A DNA stretch of 64,000 nt, from assembly GCA_013399875.1 (NCBI GenBank), contig VXAZ01006878.1, positions 1 to 64,000 of the forward strand, given 5' to 3'. The position numbers and the translations under genes were made by a program. The stretch is from Gymnorhina tibicen. Its lineage: Eukaryota; Chordata; Aves; Passeriformes; Artamidae. Under the pieces are notes generated by a model that worked only from the letters and a program-made list of their open reading frames with translations, did not search any database and was not told where the DNA came from. Positions 47,601 to 59,188 of the stretch are shown here, one piece after another; the first letter of the stretch is position 1, and each line of letters starts with the position of its first letter.

Positions 47601-48050
47601 TGTAGAATCTTCAAGGTTGAAAAAGACCTCCGAGATCATCAAGTCCAACCTTTGACTGAATACCACCGTGTCCACAAAAACATCTTGCAAAGTGCCACGT
47701 CTACTCTCTCTTAACACTTCCAGGGATGGTGGCTCCACCACTTCCCTAGGAAGCTTCTTCCAGTGCTTAGCCATTCTTTCAAGGAAGAAATTTTTCCTAA
47801 TATCCAACAAGAACCTCCCCTGGCACAACTTGAGGCCTTTCCCCTTGTCCTAACGCTGGTTGCCTGGGACAGGAGACCAACCCCCACCAGACTACAGCCT
47901 CCTTTCAGGTAGTTGCAGAGATTATGATAAAGTCTCTCCCGAGCCTTCTTTTCTCCAGGCTAGACACCCCTAGCTCACTCAGCTACTCCTCATAAGATGT
48001 GTACTCCAGACCCTTTGCAAACTTTATTGCCCTTCTCTGGACAGACCCTG
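47601..48050 (-). mobile_element. CR1 LINE 3' part, about 450 bp
   Basis: It starts 'tagaatcttcaaggttgaaa' and 'agacctccgagatcatcaag', and continues through 'cacttccagggatggtggct', 'gaaatttttcctaatatcca' and 'gcccttctctggacagaccc'. The minus frame reads FLLDIRKNFFLERMAKHWKKL, a CR1 pol tail. This is the subfamily with the VVFSQRLDLMISEVF style 3' frame. Confidence 0.95.
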
Positions 48051-51000
48051 TTAATATCAGAAAAATGGAAGTTGGATGATAAAGTTCTCCCAGATAATCT
48101 GCATTTTTTTATTTGCCATTCTATTCCCGGTATTTTGCTATTTCAGCATTTTAAAGTCCACTTTGCAGCCTGCTTTTCCTCTTTTATTCCACCAGTTTGA
48201 GCAGTAAAGCACAGTGAGGAAAACCTGCTTTGCAGACACTGTATTCTGTAGGTGATTAAACAACTTTAATGTGCACTGCGCCTTTCCTGCTCCTCTTTTG
48301 ACTTGTCACAAATTGTGAATTTATCGCTACTACCTGCAACTAAGGAGAGTCATCAAATGCAAACAAATTACAAGCTTTTTTCTGCTCCAGACGGGTTTCA
48401 AGTTTCCTGAGGGCTCTGAATATTTGTTTGTTCCCCAGAAAGAATGAGACAGTTAATTCCCCAGCATTTCTTGCTGGTCTTTTACATCAGCTTCTTTGAT
48501 AAATCATTTGGGACATCACATAATCAAGTGTTGCCATAAAACATTTATACAGATCTATAAACTAGATTACATTGTGTGGGAAATCATTAACCTCCTCTGC
48601 TTGAATTGTGCTGTTTGTACTAAAAAGGTGCAGATGAGTGTACGTACAGAACACTAGCTTTCACTTTTATCCTCTGGTTCAAGAGTTAAATCCACTCAAC
48701 ATAATCAGAAACAGCACCTGGAAAGAAACACCTGGTGATTCCAAATTCTCTCTTGGTTTTGCTGCTGGTGGTGGGGTTTTAATCTCATTTTTCTCTGCCA
48801 AGCCCTTGTCTTTTCTCTGTGACAATGGCAGAGTGGTTCTGAATAATTAAAACATTGTGCATTACTGTTTGGCAACTACTTTAATATTCCCAGGCCTTCC
48901 TGCACTGGCATAGTCAGGGCATATACTGAATAATTTTCCCTCTACAGTAGATGTTAGAGCTCATCTCGCAGATGAGAATATGAAGACTATATCCAAGAAG
49001 TAAATTAAACAGTGTCTGGGAACAGTCCTAGGCACTATAGTACAGTAATTTCTGCTGTAGCACTGTCAGAAGCATCTGTGATACGGTGTTTGCCTGTGTC
49101 AGCTGGTGCTCTCCCAAGTAATACTTCAGTCTGGATCAGGAACTAGAAAAAAAAAGCAGAGCTCATTTCCACCACTCTCTTTTTATGCATTTGTGTTGTT
49201 TTGGAGGCTTAGAGAGGTTGCTGGCTTAGGCACTCACTGCTCTGTGCCAGTTGGCCTCAGTGCTTCTGGATGGCTTTTGTGTATTTAAATTACCTCTGTA
49301 GGTGAAGCTGAATTTAGTCCAGCCCTTGTGAGAACATCATCCTTGGGGTGAGTCCTCACAGGTGTGGTAAGCTCAGACGTCACCCTTCTCCATCAGTACA
49401 GACGGGGCAAAACCTTGGGCATATCTTCCCAGCCTCATAGCATAGTTAACATCACACAGGGGAGCAAATGGGTTAGGTTCAACCCTATTTTACACCTGTT
49501 CTGCAGCTGTTTCTGGTGCAGTGCCCTGCAGTCTGTTCTATCTAATTTATTTGATAAATAACATCTCCATCCTTTGCTTTTGCGCTGCTATTGATAACTG
49601 TAACAGTTTCTCCATCATACCAATGCAAAGTCTTGACTGATGGAAAACTACAGTTGCATGGGTCTTATAAATGTCTAGTGCACACTCTCAAAAAAATCCT
49701 TCCAACATAACATGAAGTTTGCTCCGAACACAGGCATGGCCTCTACCCCTCACTTCGCTGACTTCAGTAAATCAAATAACAGCAAAATAAAATCAGTTAC
49801 ACAGAAAAATCAATCAACCACCAAAACCACAAATCAAAGCAGGAGCAAAAATGGAAAACTCTCCCTTCTAAAACCTAAGAATTATTACCAAAGAGAAAAG
49901 CCATAGCAGCACCAAGAAGTCCCAGAACTTTTCTATTGCTCTCAGTTGTTCCTGAAATATTATATGGTTTGGTTCTTTTTCAGATGCTGTGGTGATGGAG
50001 AATAGTATAATGTTTTAAAGAAAGACAGATTATTGCTATGTTGAATCAAACCGTTAATATTTATGTTCTTCATGAATAATTTCATGTACTTGTTTGAAAA
50101 CTTTACAAACATTCACCACCCTGTGGAAGAAACAGCTCGTTTCCTCATTTAATAGCAGGGAAAAGGGGAGAAAGACTGTGTCCCTTGCTCTTTGTCTCAA
50201 GAATAAAGTGGAAGGGGCTGTCTCCCAGTTCTGCATGCTGAAAGGCACTGGTTGAGCTTCTTGATAGACGACATAATAACAGTGTAGCACAGCACCCCTT
50301 TTGATGTCAGATCTGCATGGAAATGCTGGCCCATAGAAAGTGAAACGTGGTTTTGTTTATATAATAAAATATTTCACAGGTATGACACATGGGTAAGTGC
50401 AGAGCAAGGCTGACAATTTATATCCACATGTGGAATATAAAGATAGGATTGTACATTCATAACTGCAAACAACTGCTACTGGAATTGCATTTCCAAGCAG
50501 ATTGGTTGTTTATCCCCATTCCTGTACAACTTGCATTGGGAAAACATCATTATTTCTCTTGCAGCTTGTCCTGTAGCCAGTCTCTCTGCAACACCTAACA
50601 TAGAGAGCTCCCAAATTTCTAAGTATCATTTTTCCATATATATTTTAATAGACATCTGAAATTTAAATAAAAAGCTGTCAGCTATTTATTTGAATTATCA
50701 TTTCTTAATAAAAAAGGAAAAGACAAAAGTCAGTTGTTCCTTCGCAAAGAATTCCTGGGCTGCTGTCGACAAAATGTCATCAGCACCGTTATCTGCTCCC
50801 TTAGATCATATGGCTTTTGTGGAACTGGGAAATTATTAATCTGAACATTCAGTTCATTTTTACTCTTGAGTATTTTCACTTTTTAAACATTTAATTTTTT
50901 TTGGTGTCTTGCTTTTCTGATTTCATGATTATGGCATGAGGTAGATCAGGTGAGGGTACTAAACACTTACACGAGATGGTTTCAGAAGCACAGTGGCTGA

Positions 51001-51486
51001 TATCCTAAAGGAAATCCTGTCTTGCAAGAGGAATAATCAGATTTCCTTCTGTTTAAGTTTTGAATTGTATCTGTGTCAGTTATGTTAAAAGTTTAGTTGT
51101 TCTGGATTGCCTTTTTGGCCAGTGAACAGAAGCGCCTGTATCTATCAATAAATTATTTCCATTCCACAAAAGGATAATGCTTTTATTTTAGCAGGTCAGT
51201 TAACTCTTCAAAGTCAGGGTGACAGGAATCTGTCCCCCAAAATCTTCCTTGTGCTAAGGAAGTGCTAAGCTTTAGCTGGATGTTGAGTTATCATTGGTAA
51301 ATCATGTGAAACCACCTGGAAAGGTCTTCAAGTGCACAGAAAGCCCCTGGAGTACGTTAACCTCATCCCTGAGACGGAGTTCCACAGCTTGGGAGTTTAT
51401 TACGATTTTCCTGCTCAGCTGATGTAGACTGTGCAGGCTGGAACATTTTCAGGGGATGGAACAGAATGTTTGTGTACCAGCATATA
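48051..51486. other. Unique DNA, 3.4 kb, with candidate conserved blocks
   Basis: No dispersed repeat recognised. 48240-48620 and 50620-50970 are repeat-free, AT-rich and contain many TTTGATAAA, TTAAT and ATTAA words. By appearance they are candidates for conserved noncoding elements. No gene recognised. Confidence 0.35.
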
Positions 51487-51590
51487 CAGAATCATAGAAT
51501 CACTTAGGTTGGAAAACACTGTAGAGATCATCGAGTCCAACTGGTAATCCAGCACTGTTTAGTCCACCACTACACCATGCCCATCCAACA
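51487..51590 (-). mobile_element. CR1 LINE, extreme 3' end
   Basis: It shows 'cagaatcatagaatcactta', 'ggttggaaaacactgtagag' and 'atcatcgagtccaactggta', then 'agtccaccactacaccatgc'. It loses similarity after about 51590. Confidence 0.9.
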
Positions 51591-52059
51591 TAAGTGAATC
51601 TCCTCTAGTGGGTCATAAAGTATTATGGGATTCCTCACCTGGAAGATGCTCCATCATTTCCAATAGAGTGCTGGCACCACTCTGTTCCTGGGATTTCTCA
51701 ATGCAAATTTGTCCCCTCATGCTTGACTATAATAGGGCTATTACTCATTCTGCCCAAAATGATGCCTTCACTGTTCTTTCCCTTTTACACACAGGCATTT
51801 GCTGTTCAGGGAGTATGGGAAGGAGTGGATGAGAACCCATAATGCCACCATCCATCCAGTCTTTCAAGGGTGATTATATTGTCCACAGGGCATAATGCTC
51901 TTGCCATTTTCAGTTTCTCTCCCATGTCTGAGTTGTCAGCAGGGTAAATAGTCACCTTTCTTCATAAATAAGTAGTGGCTTTGTATCAGACCTCAGTCCA
52001 GCCATAGACCAGTAAAGCTCTAAATAGCAGTGGAACAAAACAGCTGCACAAATGTAAGA

Positions 52060-52245
52060 AGCTGCCGCTGTGCGGCCTGGCTGGTGGAGGAAGTTGTTGC
52101 TTTTCCCTAAGAATTCCTGGCTCAGGAACTCCTGGCGGTGTCGGCACCTCGCATACAGCTTCTCTCCGACCCGTGCGATGGAGGCACGCGGCCAAGCCCA
52201 CACAGAGCTTGCTAGCTCGAGCGGTATCAGAAGTAAAGAGTCCNT
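52060..52245. other. GC-rich, CpG-containing patch ending at an N
   Basis: Against AT-rich flanks this 185-bp patch shows clustered CpGs (gtgtcggcacctcgcataca, ctccgacccgtgcgatggag, aggcacgcggccaagcccac) and the palindromic gctcgagc beside gctagc. A single N sits at 52244. A minus-strand 83-codon frame (51952-52203) crosses it and matches nothing I know. It may be part of an LTR or another insertion, or a small regulatory CpG patch. Confidence 0.5.
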
Positions 52246-53529
52246 TCACTTTGACATTGTTTACCCATCCTTAAACACAAACAGGGAAGGTCTATTATTT
52301 GATCAGACCTGACTCTCAAACAGAGATCTCATTATAGTGGCTTTCAACAGCACAATTGTGTTTTCAAGCTTTGAGAGGTACAGCAGCTCTTCATTATTAC
52401 TAAAATGGGGGGGAGAGAAAGAAGTGGATGTTCATTTCTCTAACAGCTGAACCCCATTCTTCATGAATCTATGTATCTGGATTCTCTTTGGAATTTATGG
52501 AGAAGGAGGGCATCTGGCATTGTAGTGAGCCAGGGAAATCTAAAGTCACAAACACCACTGCCTAGTACTGTTCCCGTGGTACTGCCTTAATTTTGTAATC
52601 CATCATATATAAATGCTCCCCTCACAGAAAAAATCTTTCTTTCTTTTCTACTCTTTTTTCTTTTCCTCCACTCCTAGTTCACCTTTGCAGATGAGATTGG
52701 GGTCTTTGGGAATAGAATCTCATTTGAATTCCAAAACCAACTTTTAAGACTAACTCAGTACATCTAGTGAGACAACATCTGATCTGTCCAATCTCTAATC
52801 GATTTTACAGGGGTAAGGGCATGGGCAGGCAGGACTCAGGATTTTCCTTCTTATTTCCGCAGAGTCCTTCTGGGTATTTCAAAAAGCTGCTAAAGTTCAC
52901 ATTCCAGGACAAGGTAAAATGTCTTTGAGGCATCAAGTAGCACACATTTAATGAAGATAGAAAGCCAATCACTTAACATCAGATGAGGAACAGCAATTTC
53001 CTTCAGTCTGGCACTTTGTGTATTGAACAAAATTGCATGAGAGCTTTGAGCACTAGGAGAGCTGTCAAGCGGCCGTTTGTCTGGGAGCTGGAGCAGTCCC
53101 CTTGGAAACAGCTTAAACCTTTTAAATGAAAGTATTACAAAATGTACATCTGTGTGTAATATATTGGCCATAGCCTCAACTGTCAGGGGCCAGGCAACAC
53201 AATGTTGATATATATTTTTGCCTGATAGTAATTTTCATGCTTTCACATGTAAACACAGCCTCCTTTAAGATTGTAGAGTACTTGGCTGCTTGATCAGCAA
53301 GCATCATACAAAATGTTTCCCTTAAAACTGGTTCAGCTGGGTTATCTGACCATATAACATTGAACTCAAAATTTTTGCTACAGCCTGGACCTCTCTATTG
53401 CAAATACATTGAGACTTCTTGTTAGATAAGTCAAAATGAGAAATTTGACAGTCACCATGTTGAGACAAGAATTGTGGGTTTGGGGGGAACACATGCTAAA
53501 AAAAATCCTTGTTGCCATATGTCATCACC

Positions 53530-53572
53530 TATATATAATATATATAATAATATATAATAATAATCCAAATTC
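53530..53572. repeat. (TATA)/(ATAAT) AT-rich repeat
   Basis: Alternating TATATA and ATAATA words such as tatatataatatatataata. Confidence 0.9.
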
Positions 53573-54118
53573 AGAACTTAGTTATTATACCGTCATAAGA
53601 CATCTGTGATTTTGAAGTCTGAGGAAAAGTTTGTTTTATTCCTTTTTTTAAAATGAAGCAATATATTTACTCATAGTTTTTTTTCTGGAAATCAAAAAAA
53701 GATGAAAATGGCTAAAAAAAAGCCAGGTAAAAGAATACACGGATGGTAGGTATTATAGAATGCATGTCCTGGGAACACAGTTGGTCTCGTGTTCTTACAC
53801 TGCTGAAAATGTGGGGCAGGTTGTTCTGAAATTCGCCAAGTTTTAACATGTAAAATTGCTTTAAGTGAGAGGAAAATCACACCTGCTTTTTCCTAGTCCT
53901 CTCTCACTCTGAGATTTCCTTGATCCTCTCCCTGCTTATCTTCTCCTCCAAAGTCTGCTTGTAACTTGTAGTCCCAGCAGCCACTTTCTTTAATAAAAAG
54001 TAATGCTGAGCACGGAGCAGATTCCACTTCAGCTCTGACACTGGGAAGTGGATTTAAACTGTCTGACATAACTGGTAACTAGAACTGATTGGGCATTTTG
54101 GCAGTTTAAAACTATTGC

Positions 54119-54150
54119 TTTTCTTTTTTTTTTTTTCTTTTTTTTTTGCC
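54119..54150. repeat. T-rich pyrimidine tract
   Basis: Runs of T interrupted by single C for about 30 bases. Confidence 0.9.
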
Positions 54151-54387
54151 TTTGGCATCTGACTTTTTTCCTCCTCGCTACTCCCATCTATTACTTTTAG
54201 TCTCCACAGTATGCCTTATCCTCTCGATTCGGTCACCAGCTTCCCCCAGGAGTATTCAGTTACAGATATTCTTGGTCTTCAACACCAAGACCTTCTCCAT
54301 GCCCTAGTCAGAGTCCGTCCCATCAAGTATGAATTTGGCCAAAGGGATTCTAAATCAACAAGACCACAAGATCAGCTTCAACATTCA

Positions 54388-54472
54388 TGATGGTTTAGTT
54401 GGTGTAGGGTATTAGTTGAAAGGTGGACATCTCGGAGGTCTTTTCCAACCCTAATGATTCTATGATTCTATT
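54388..54472 (+). mobile_element. CR1 LINE, extreme 3' end
   Basis: It shows 'atgatggtttagttggtgta', 'ggtggacatctcggaggtct' and 'tttccaaccctaatgattct', then ATGATTCTAT. It is the last 85 bp of the GAGGTCTTTTCCAACC group. Confidence 0.92.
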
Positions 54473-55330
54473 TAAAAATGAGAAGACTAGTTGAGAAGCA
54501 TTTTATTAAACAGAGTACAATGGAGAGCTCATCTTCTGTTGTAAGCACAAGGACATGTTTTCTATTTATTTATATTGAACTCAATGTGAAATAATACAGG
54601 AAAAAAAGAAGTTCCTTAAAGAAAATTCCATTCTATCTCTTTTCTCCCAGAATAACAGTAGGCAATGCAAGGAGATTAAAGTTGTGATCTCCATCATGAA
54701 ATTTTGAGTGCTCTTGTGACTAAAAATCCAACCCTCCTCTCATTACCCAGGAAGGCTTTCTTATTGTTTTTTTCTATGATCAGAGGGAAAGTGATGCTGA
54801 ATTTAAGGAAAAATACAATGAGGATTGGTCCAAAAGTTCACAGAAGGACAGAAGAGGTGTACTGCTGTTTTCCAAGAAGTTTTGTGATGATAGATGGGAT
54901 TGTGGTTGCTGTTTCAAAGATATTACTCATGCCGTGACAGTGATCCATTGTGATCAAAATAAACCCACAGCAGCAAAATAAACAAGCATAAAACAGTCCC
55001 ATTGTAAGGAAGTGTGAGAGAAAATAGTAGTTATATGAAAACTGGGTAGATTTTAGAAGTTGAAAATTGGGAAAGACTCCAGCCCATGATTTAAAAGACA
55101 GCTACTGCATAGAATGGGAATTTATAGATCAGTAGAACAAGCTATCAATTCTCAATAAAATACTAGGAGTAGTTTAATGCTCCTGGCAAATGTGGTGGGC
55201 CAAGTTCAGAGGTGCATTTGGAACAGAGTCCTGGCTCCAAGCCACACCTGGAAAGTATGGTTATTTTCTGGTAGAAAGGAACTGTTTTCATTCCCCTTAT
55301 CCCTCAATTCCTCCTCCAGCCTTAAATTTT
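54473..55330. other. Unique noncoding DNA
   Basis: No gene or repeat recognised. A 77-codon plus frame (54704-54937) has no recognisable content. Confidence 0.45.
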
Positions 55331-55488
55331 CATAGAATTATAGAGTAATTTGTGTAGGAGGAGACCTTAAAGGTCACCTAGTTCCAATCCCCTGCTGTGG
55401 GCAGGGACACCTTCCACTAGACCAGGAAGCCCCATCCAGCCTGGCCTTGAACACTTCCAGGGATGGGACACCCACTACATCTCTGGGC
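55331..55488 (-). mobile_element. CR1 LINE 3' end
   Basis: It starts 'catagaattatagagtaatt' and continues 'ggagaccttaaaggtcacct', 'ggcagggacaccttccacta' and 'ggccttgaacacttccaggg'. It is truncated in the last pol codons. Confidence 0.95.
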
Positions 55489-57878
55489 TATGGTTCTCAG
55501 ATACTCTGCTTTCCCTGCAAGTAATCTGACCACTTGATTCAGTCTCCCCCAAGGAGATACCCCAGCCTCCTAAATAGTGTTCAGGCTGACAGATACTGTA
55601 GCATCATGGCTTTCTTCTCCTACAGAAAAAAAGAGGGGACAGTACAATGCCACCAAAAATAAAAATAAAAATTGCTGCAAAACAGCAATAAAATACAGGG
55701 TTTACAGACTGAGCTGCTTCTTTAGTAACTATAGACATCTGCAGATTACTTATCTAGCTGGTTGTGCATGTTTCAGACAACTTCATGGAGAAACATCCTT
55801 TGAAAGCAATTAATCACAGCATTTCTATCTCTGACTGAAGACCTCCCTGAGTCACAATGTATTGGGGTCTGGGAGGCTATTCAGCAGACATAGCCCTCAA
55901 TATCCTTATCTGTTCTTGGACAGTTTCCACAAAAGTCTGTGTTGGTCACTTGAGTTGATGAGTCAGTTGTCCAACCCAGTATAGTCATTCCTAGAGGAAT
56001 CATTTACACGTCTTGGTATCATTAATAGAGAGAAAGAAGAACATTTTCTGGAGGTGGTTCTCAGTGCTCAAGCATAGAAGCAGCCCAGTGACTAACAGCA
56101 CAAGAACATCTATCTCTGAGAAGGTTATGTCTGTTCCTGTAATGAAAAAGACGTATTAAGTGGAGGACCTCTTCAGATGTTGGGTGCTGGCAGCTGACGA
56201 AGGACTAGAGTAAAAAAGATTAGGGATGAATTTCTGAGAGCTGTGATCATTTCACTTGTAAAGTCTTTTTAACATCAAGGTTTCCAGGGGTGTAAGTTTG
56301 TAAGTTTCCAAGTAAGTGATTGGGTTCTTTTAGATCCTGCCACAATTGAATGGGGGGAAAAAAAGCTAATAGAATGTGGTATAAGATGAAGAGTGTGAGC
56401 ATTACTAGAAAATACAGCATTTCTTTATTATTTGCATTGTAGCAAGTGACAATAATGTATTGCAGGGATGACAAGCCGCAGTTAGAGTTAGACCTCACTC
56501 GGAGAGATTTAAGACTCCGCAAAAGACTCAAGAGAAAGTGAAATTGCTGAGGTGATCCAAAAAAGATTACAAAGAAAGTCAGTGGCAGAGCTGGGAAAAC
56601 AGCTTCTGACTCCCAGGCCACTGCTTACGGCAAGAGACTGTTGTGCTATCAACAAAGACCATGATTTATTCTTCCTATGCAGGACCATTTATTATTGAAC
56701 AGCTGTTGTCAGTCCTTTAGTCTATTTGAAAGAATCCGAAGAAAGGAAAGATCTGTTCTTCCCTGAGAAATGGTTTACAGTTTTCTGGATATGACTACTT
56801 TAACTGCCTATACTTTTTCCTTTTCTAATTTCACCCTATCACATTTAATTCTCCACCTTCAGCAACCCTAAATAATTCCTACATGAACTACTGTTCAGTA
56901 ATCTAAAAAGACAGTAAAGTGTGCCTTGACATCCTAACCAAGAGCATAAATGTTTAATATAATGCACTCTATGAGAAGCAAAGTGCAATTAAATGAAAAG
57001 TCAGATAAAATGAGCTTAAATGCAATAAATACCAGTTACTATTCAGTGCCGAGAAGCTGCATGTGTATTTGTTTCCTCTCAGTTAGCACTATTGGCAGCC
57101 TGCTTTTTGTGGTTTTGAAATGGCAACAGACACCCACTTGCAAGCCTGCTTCATCATGTCTTCTAAAATAATTATTGATAATTTTTGCTTTATTGTTTGG
57201 CATCCCATTTTTTTTCAACTACAAAAATCTGTGTTGCTGGTTTAATTTTTTTTTTTTTTCATTTTTGGTATTGCCTGAAGAAAAGCCATAGAAAATTAGC
57301 AATAAATATTGAAAAATTGCTCATTTTTATAAAATAGATTTGGAAAAGAAAATGCAGATTTGAGCCAATACTACATTTTAGCCTGCAAGGTGGAAGAATT
57401 CAAACAGAAGCAAAAACCGTTCTTATGCTTTCATGTCCACTTTGAACTGGTTATAGTATTCTTTATTTATTGTCCCATACTTCTATGTTCTCACCAAATG
57501 CTGTGCTCCCTCCAGAACTACCTATGGTTTTCCATCTCATTTAGGGATAATGAATTCTTTTTTGTCTACTTATCGTCTAAAAGCTGAGAAACCATTGCTT
57601 GGAAGAATAATTCTTTTTTATAGTGTAAGGAGAGGCAATGCTAGTTAAGATCCAAATTAATCCAAGTTAAGAATGGCTTCAAAGCTTCCTAGAATAACTC
57701 ATGAATTAGGCTTCTAGTTTTTAGTCTTCTAGAATTTTTGCTAATCTTGACTATGCAAGATCAACTATATTTATAGATTTTGTACTTGAAGGAAAAATGT
57801 TGTTTACAGATACATGCATTTTTTAACCAGAATCTAGAAGTAGTGAGCGTCTTGCTGTGCAATAAAAGAATGCAAGTA
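55489..57878. other. Unique DNA, 2.4 kb
   Basis: No gene or dispersed repeat recognised. A T15 run lies at about 57246-57260. A 124-codon minus frame (56247-56621) matches nothing known to me. Confidence 0.45.
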
Positions 57879-58016
57879 GAATTATAGAACTGTAGAATGG
57901 TTTGTGTTAAAAGGGACCTTAAAGATCATCTTGTTCCAACTCCTCTGTCATGGGCAGGGACACCTTTCGTTAAAACAGCCCTGTGCAGCCTGGCCTTGAA
58001 CACTTCCAGGAATGGG
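57879..58016 (-). mobile_element. CR1 LINE 3' end
   Basis: It shows 'gaattatagaactgtagaat', 'aaaagggaccttaaagatca' and 'gggcagggacacctttcgtt', then 'ggccttgaacacttccagga'. It is the first of three CR1 pieces within 1.3 kb. Confidence 0.94.
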
Positions 58017-58158
58017 AAAGTACGTCAAGTGCACTAGTTAGTAAAAGCACTGAAACATTCCCATCTTTTGTGTTTTACTCTGAAACAATTGCTTGAAAAC
58101 TGTTAGCTTTTTGTATCAGAAATTTAATCCAAATTGCGTTTTTCTATGGGATGAGGTA

Positions 58159-58332
58159 GAATTATAGGATCATTAAGGTTGGGTAAGATCTCCAACATGA
58201 CCAAATCCAACCTTTGATGAAACACCACTGTCCCCATTAAACTACAATGCAAAGTGCCATATCTACTCAGTTTTTTGAGCACTTTCAGAGATGGTGATTC
58301 CACCACTTCCCTGGGGAGCCTCTTCCTGATAT
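58159..58332 (-). mobile_element. CR1 LINE 3' fragment
   Basis: It shows 'agaattataggatcattaag', 'gttgggtaagatctccaaca' and 'ctttcagagatggtgattcc', then an abrupt jump to 'ctcttcctgatatctcacac', suggesting an internal deletion. It belongs to the same subfamily as the copy at 47.6 kb (minus frame VVFHQRLDLVMLEIL). Confidence 0.9.
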
Positions 58333-58547
58333 CTCACACATCACGCTGGTGATGTTTGGAGTTTCAGTCACACAAGAGCAGGTTATAAACACACTCCCTG
58401 GTGTGTATGGTTTTCATAGATCCAGTCTGTTTCTTAGTCCGGGGGGACATGACAGGCTTTATTTTGCTCTCCAGTGATGATGGATCCTTGAGACAAAGCC
58501 AAAGTTTGGAAAAACTTGTCCCTTTAATAAAATTCTCATATGACTGT
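58333..58547. other. Spacer between opposed CR1 copies
   Basis: Non-repetitive spacer of about 215 bp. It contains an open plus frame with no recognised content. Confidence 0.4.
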
Positions 58548-59188
58548 CTGACTGGGCATGAAGCAGCAGAGTGCCCAGGTGGCCAAGAAGCTCAGTGGCA
58601 TCCTGGCCTGTATCAGCAATAGTGTGGCCAGCGGGACCAGGGCAATGATTGTCCCCCTGTACGCGGCACTGGTGAGGCCACACCTTGAATCCTGTTCTGT
58701 TTTGGGCCCCTCACTACAAGGAGGACATTGAGGTGCTGGAACGTGCCCAGAGAAGGGCAACGGAGCTGGGGAAGGGTCTGGAGCTCACGTCCTGTGAGGA
58801 ACTGCTGAGGGAGCTGGGGCTGTTTAGCCTGGAGAAAAGGAGGCTCAGGGGTGACCTTACCACTCTCTACTGCTCCTGAAAGGAGGACTTAGACAGGGGG
58901 ACGTTGTTCTCTTCTCCCTGGTAACAAGTGACAGGACAACAGGAGATGGCCTCAGGCAGTGCCAGGGGAAGTTTAGACTGGATATTAGGAAAAGGTATTT
59001 CACAAAATATCCACATTCTGTGGAGACACCCTCCTCCCTGGAAGTGTTCAAAAAAGACATGGATATGTCTGTCCATGTATGGGACATGGCTTTATGGTGT
59101 GCATGGCAGTGGTGCTAGGGTGATGATTGTACTTGATGAGCTTAAAGGTCTTTTCTAACCTTAATGACTCTATGATTCTATTCTATGA
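58548..59188 (+). mobile_element. CR1 LINE 3' part, longest in the window (about 640 bp)
   Basis: It runs from 'tgggcatgaagcagcagagt' and 'gcccaggtggccaagaagct' through 'aggccacaccttgaatcctg', 'ggacattgaggtgctggaac', 'tggagaaaaggaggctcagg' and 'gatattaggaaaaggtattt' to 'atgactctatgattctattc'. It includes the pol segment [15 protein letters not shown] and the later [20 protein letters not shown]. The frame is stopped near 58879 and again downstream. It is transcriptionally opposed to the two fragments before it. Confidence 0.97.

Larger units (their letters stand above)
51591..54387. other. Unique DNA with a GC-rich patch and a single N
   Basis: It holds a CpG-containing patch (52060-52245), AT repeats (53530-53572) and a pyrimidine tract (54119-54150). 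No gene recognised. Confidence 0.45.
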
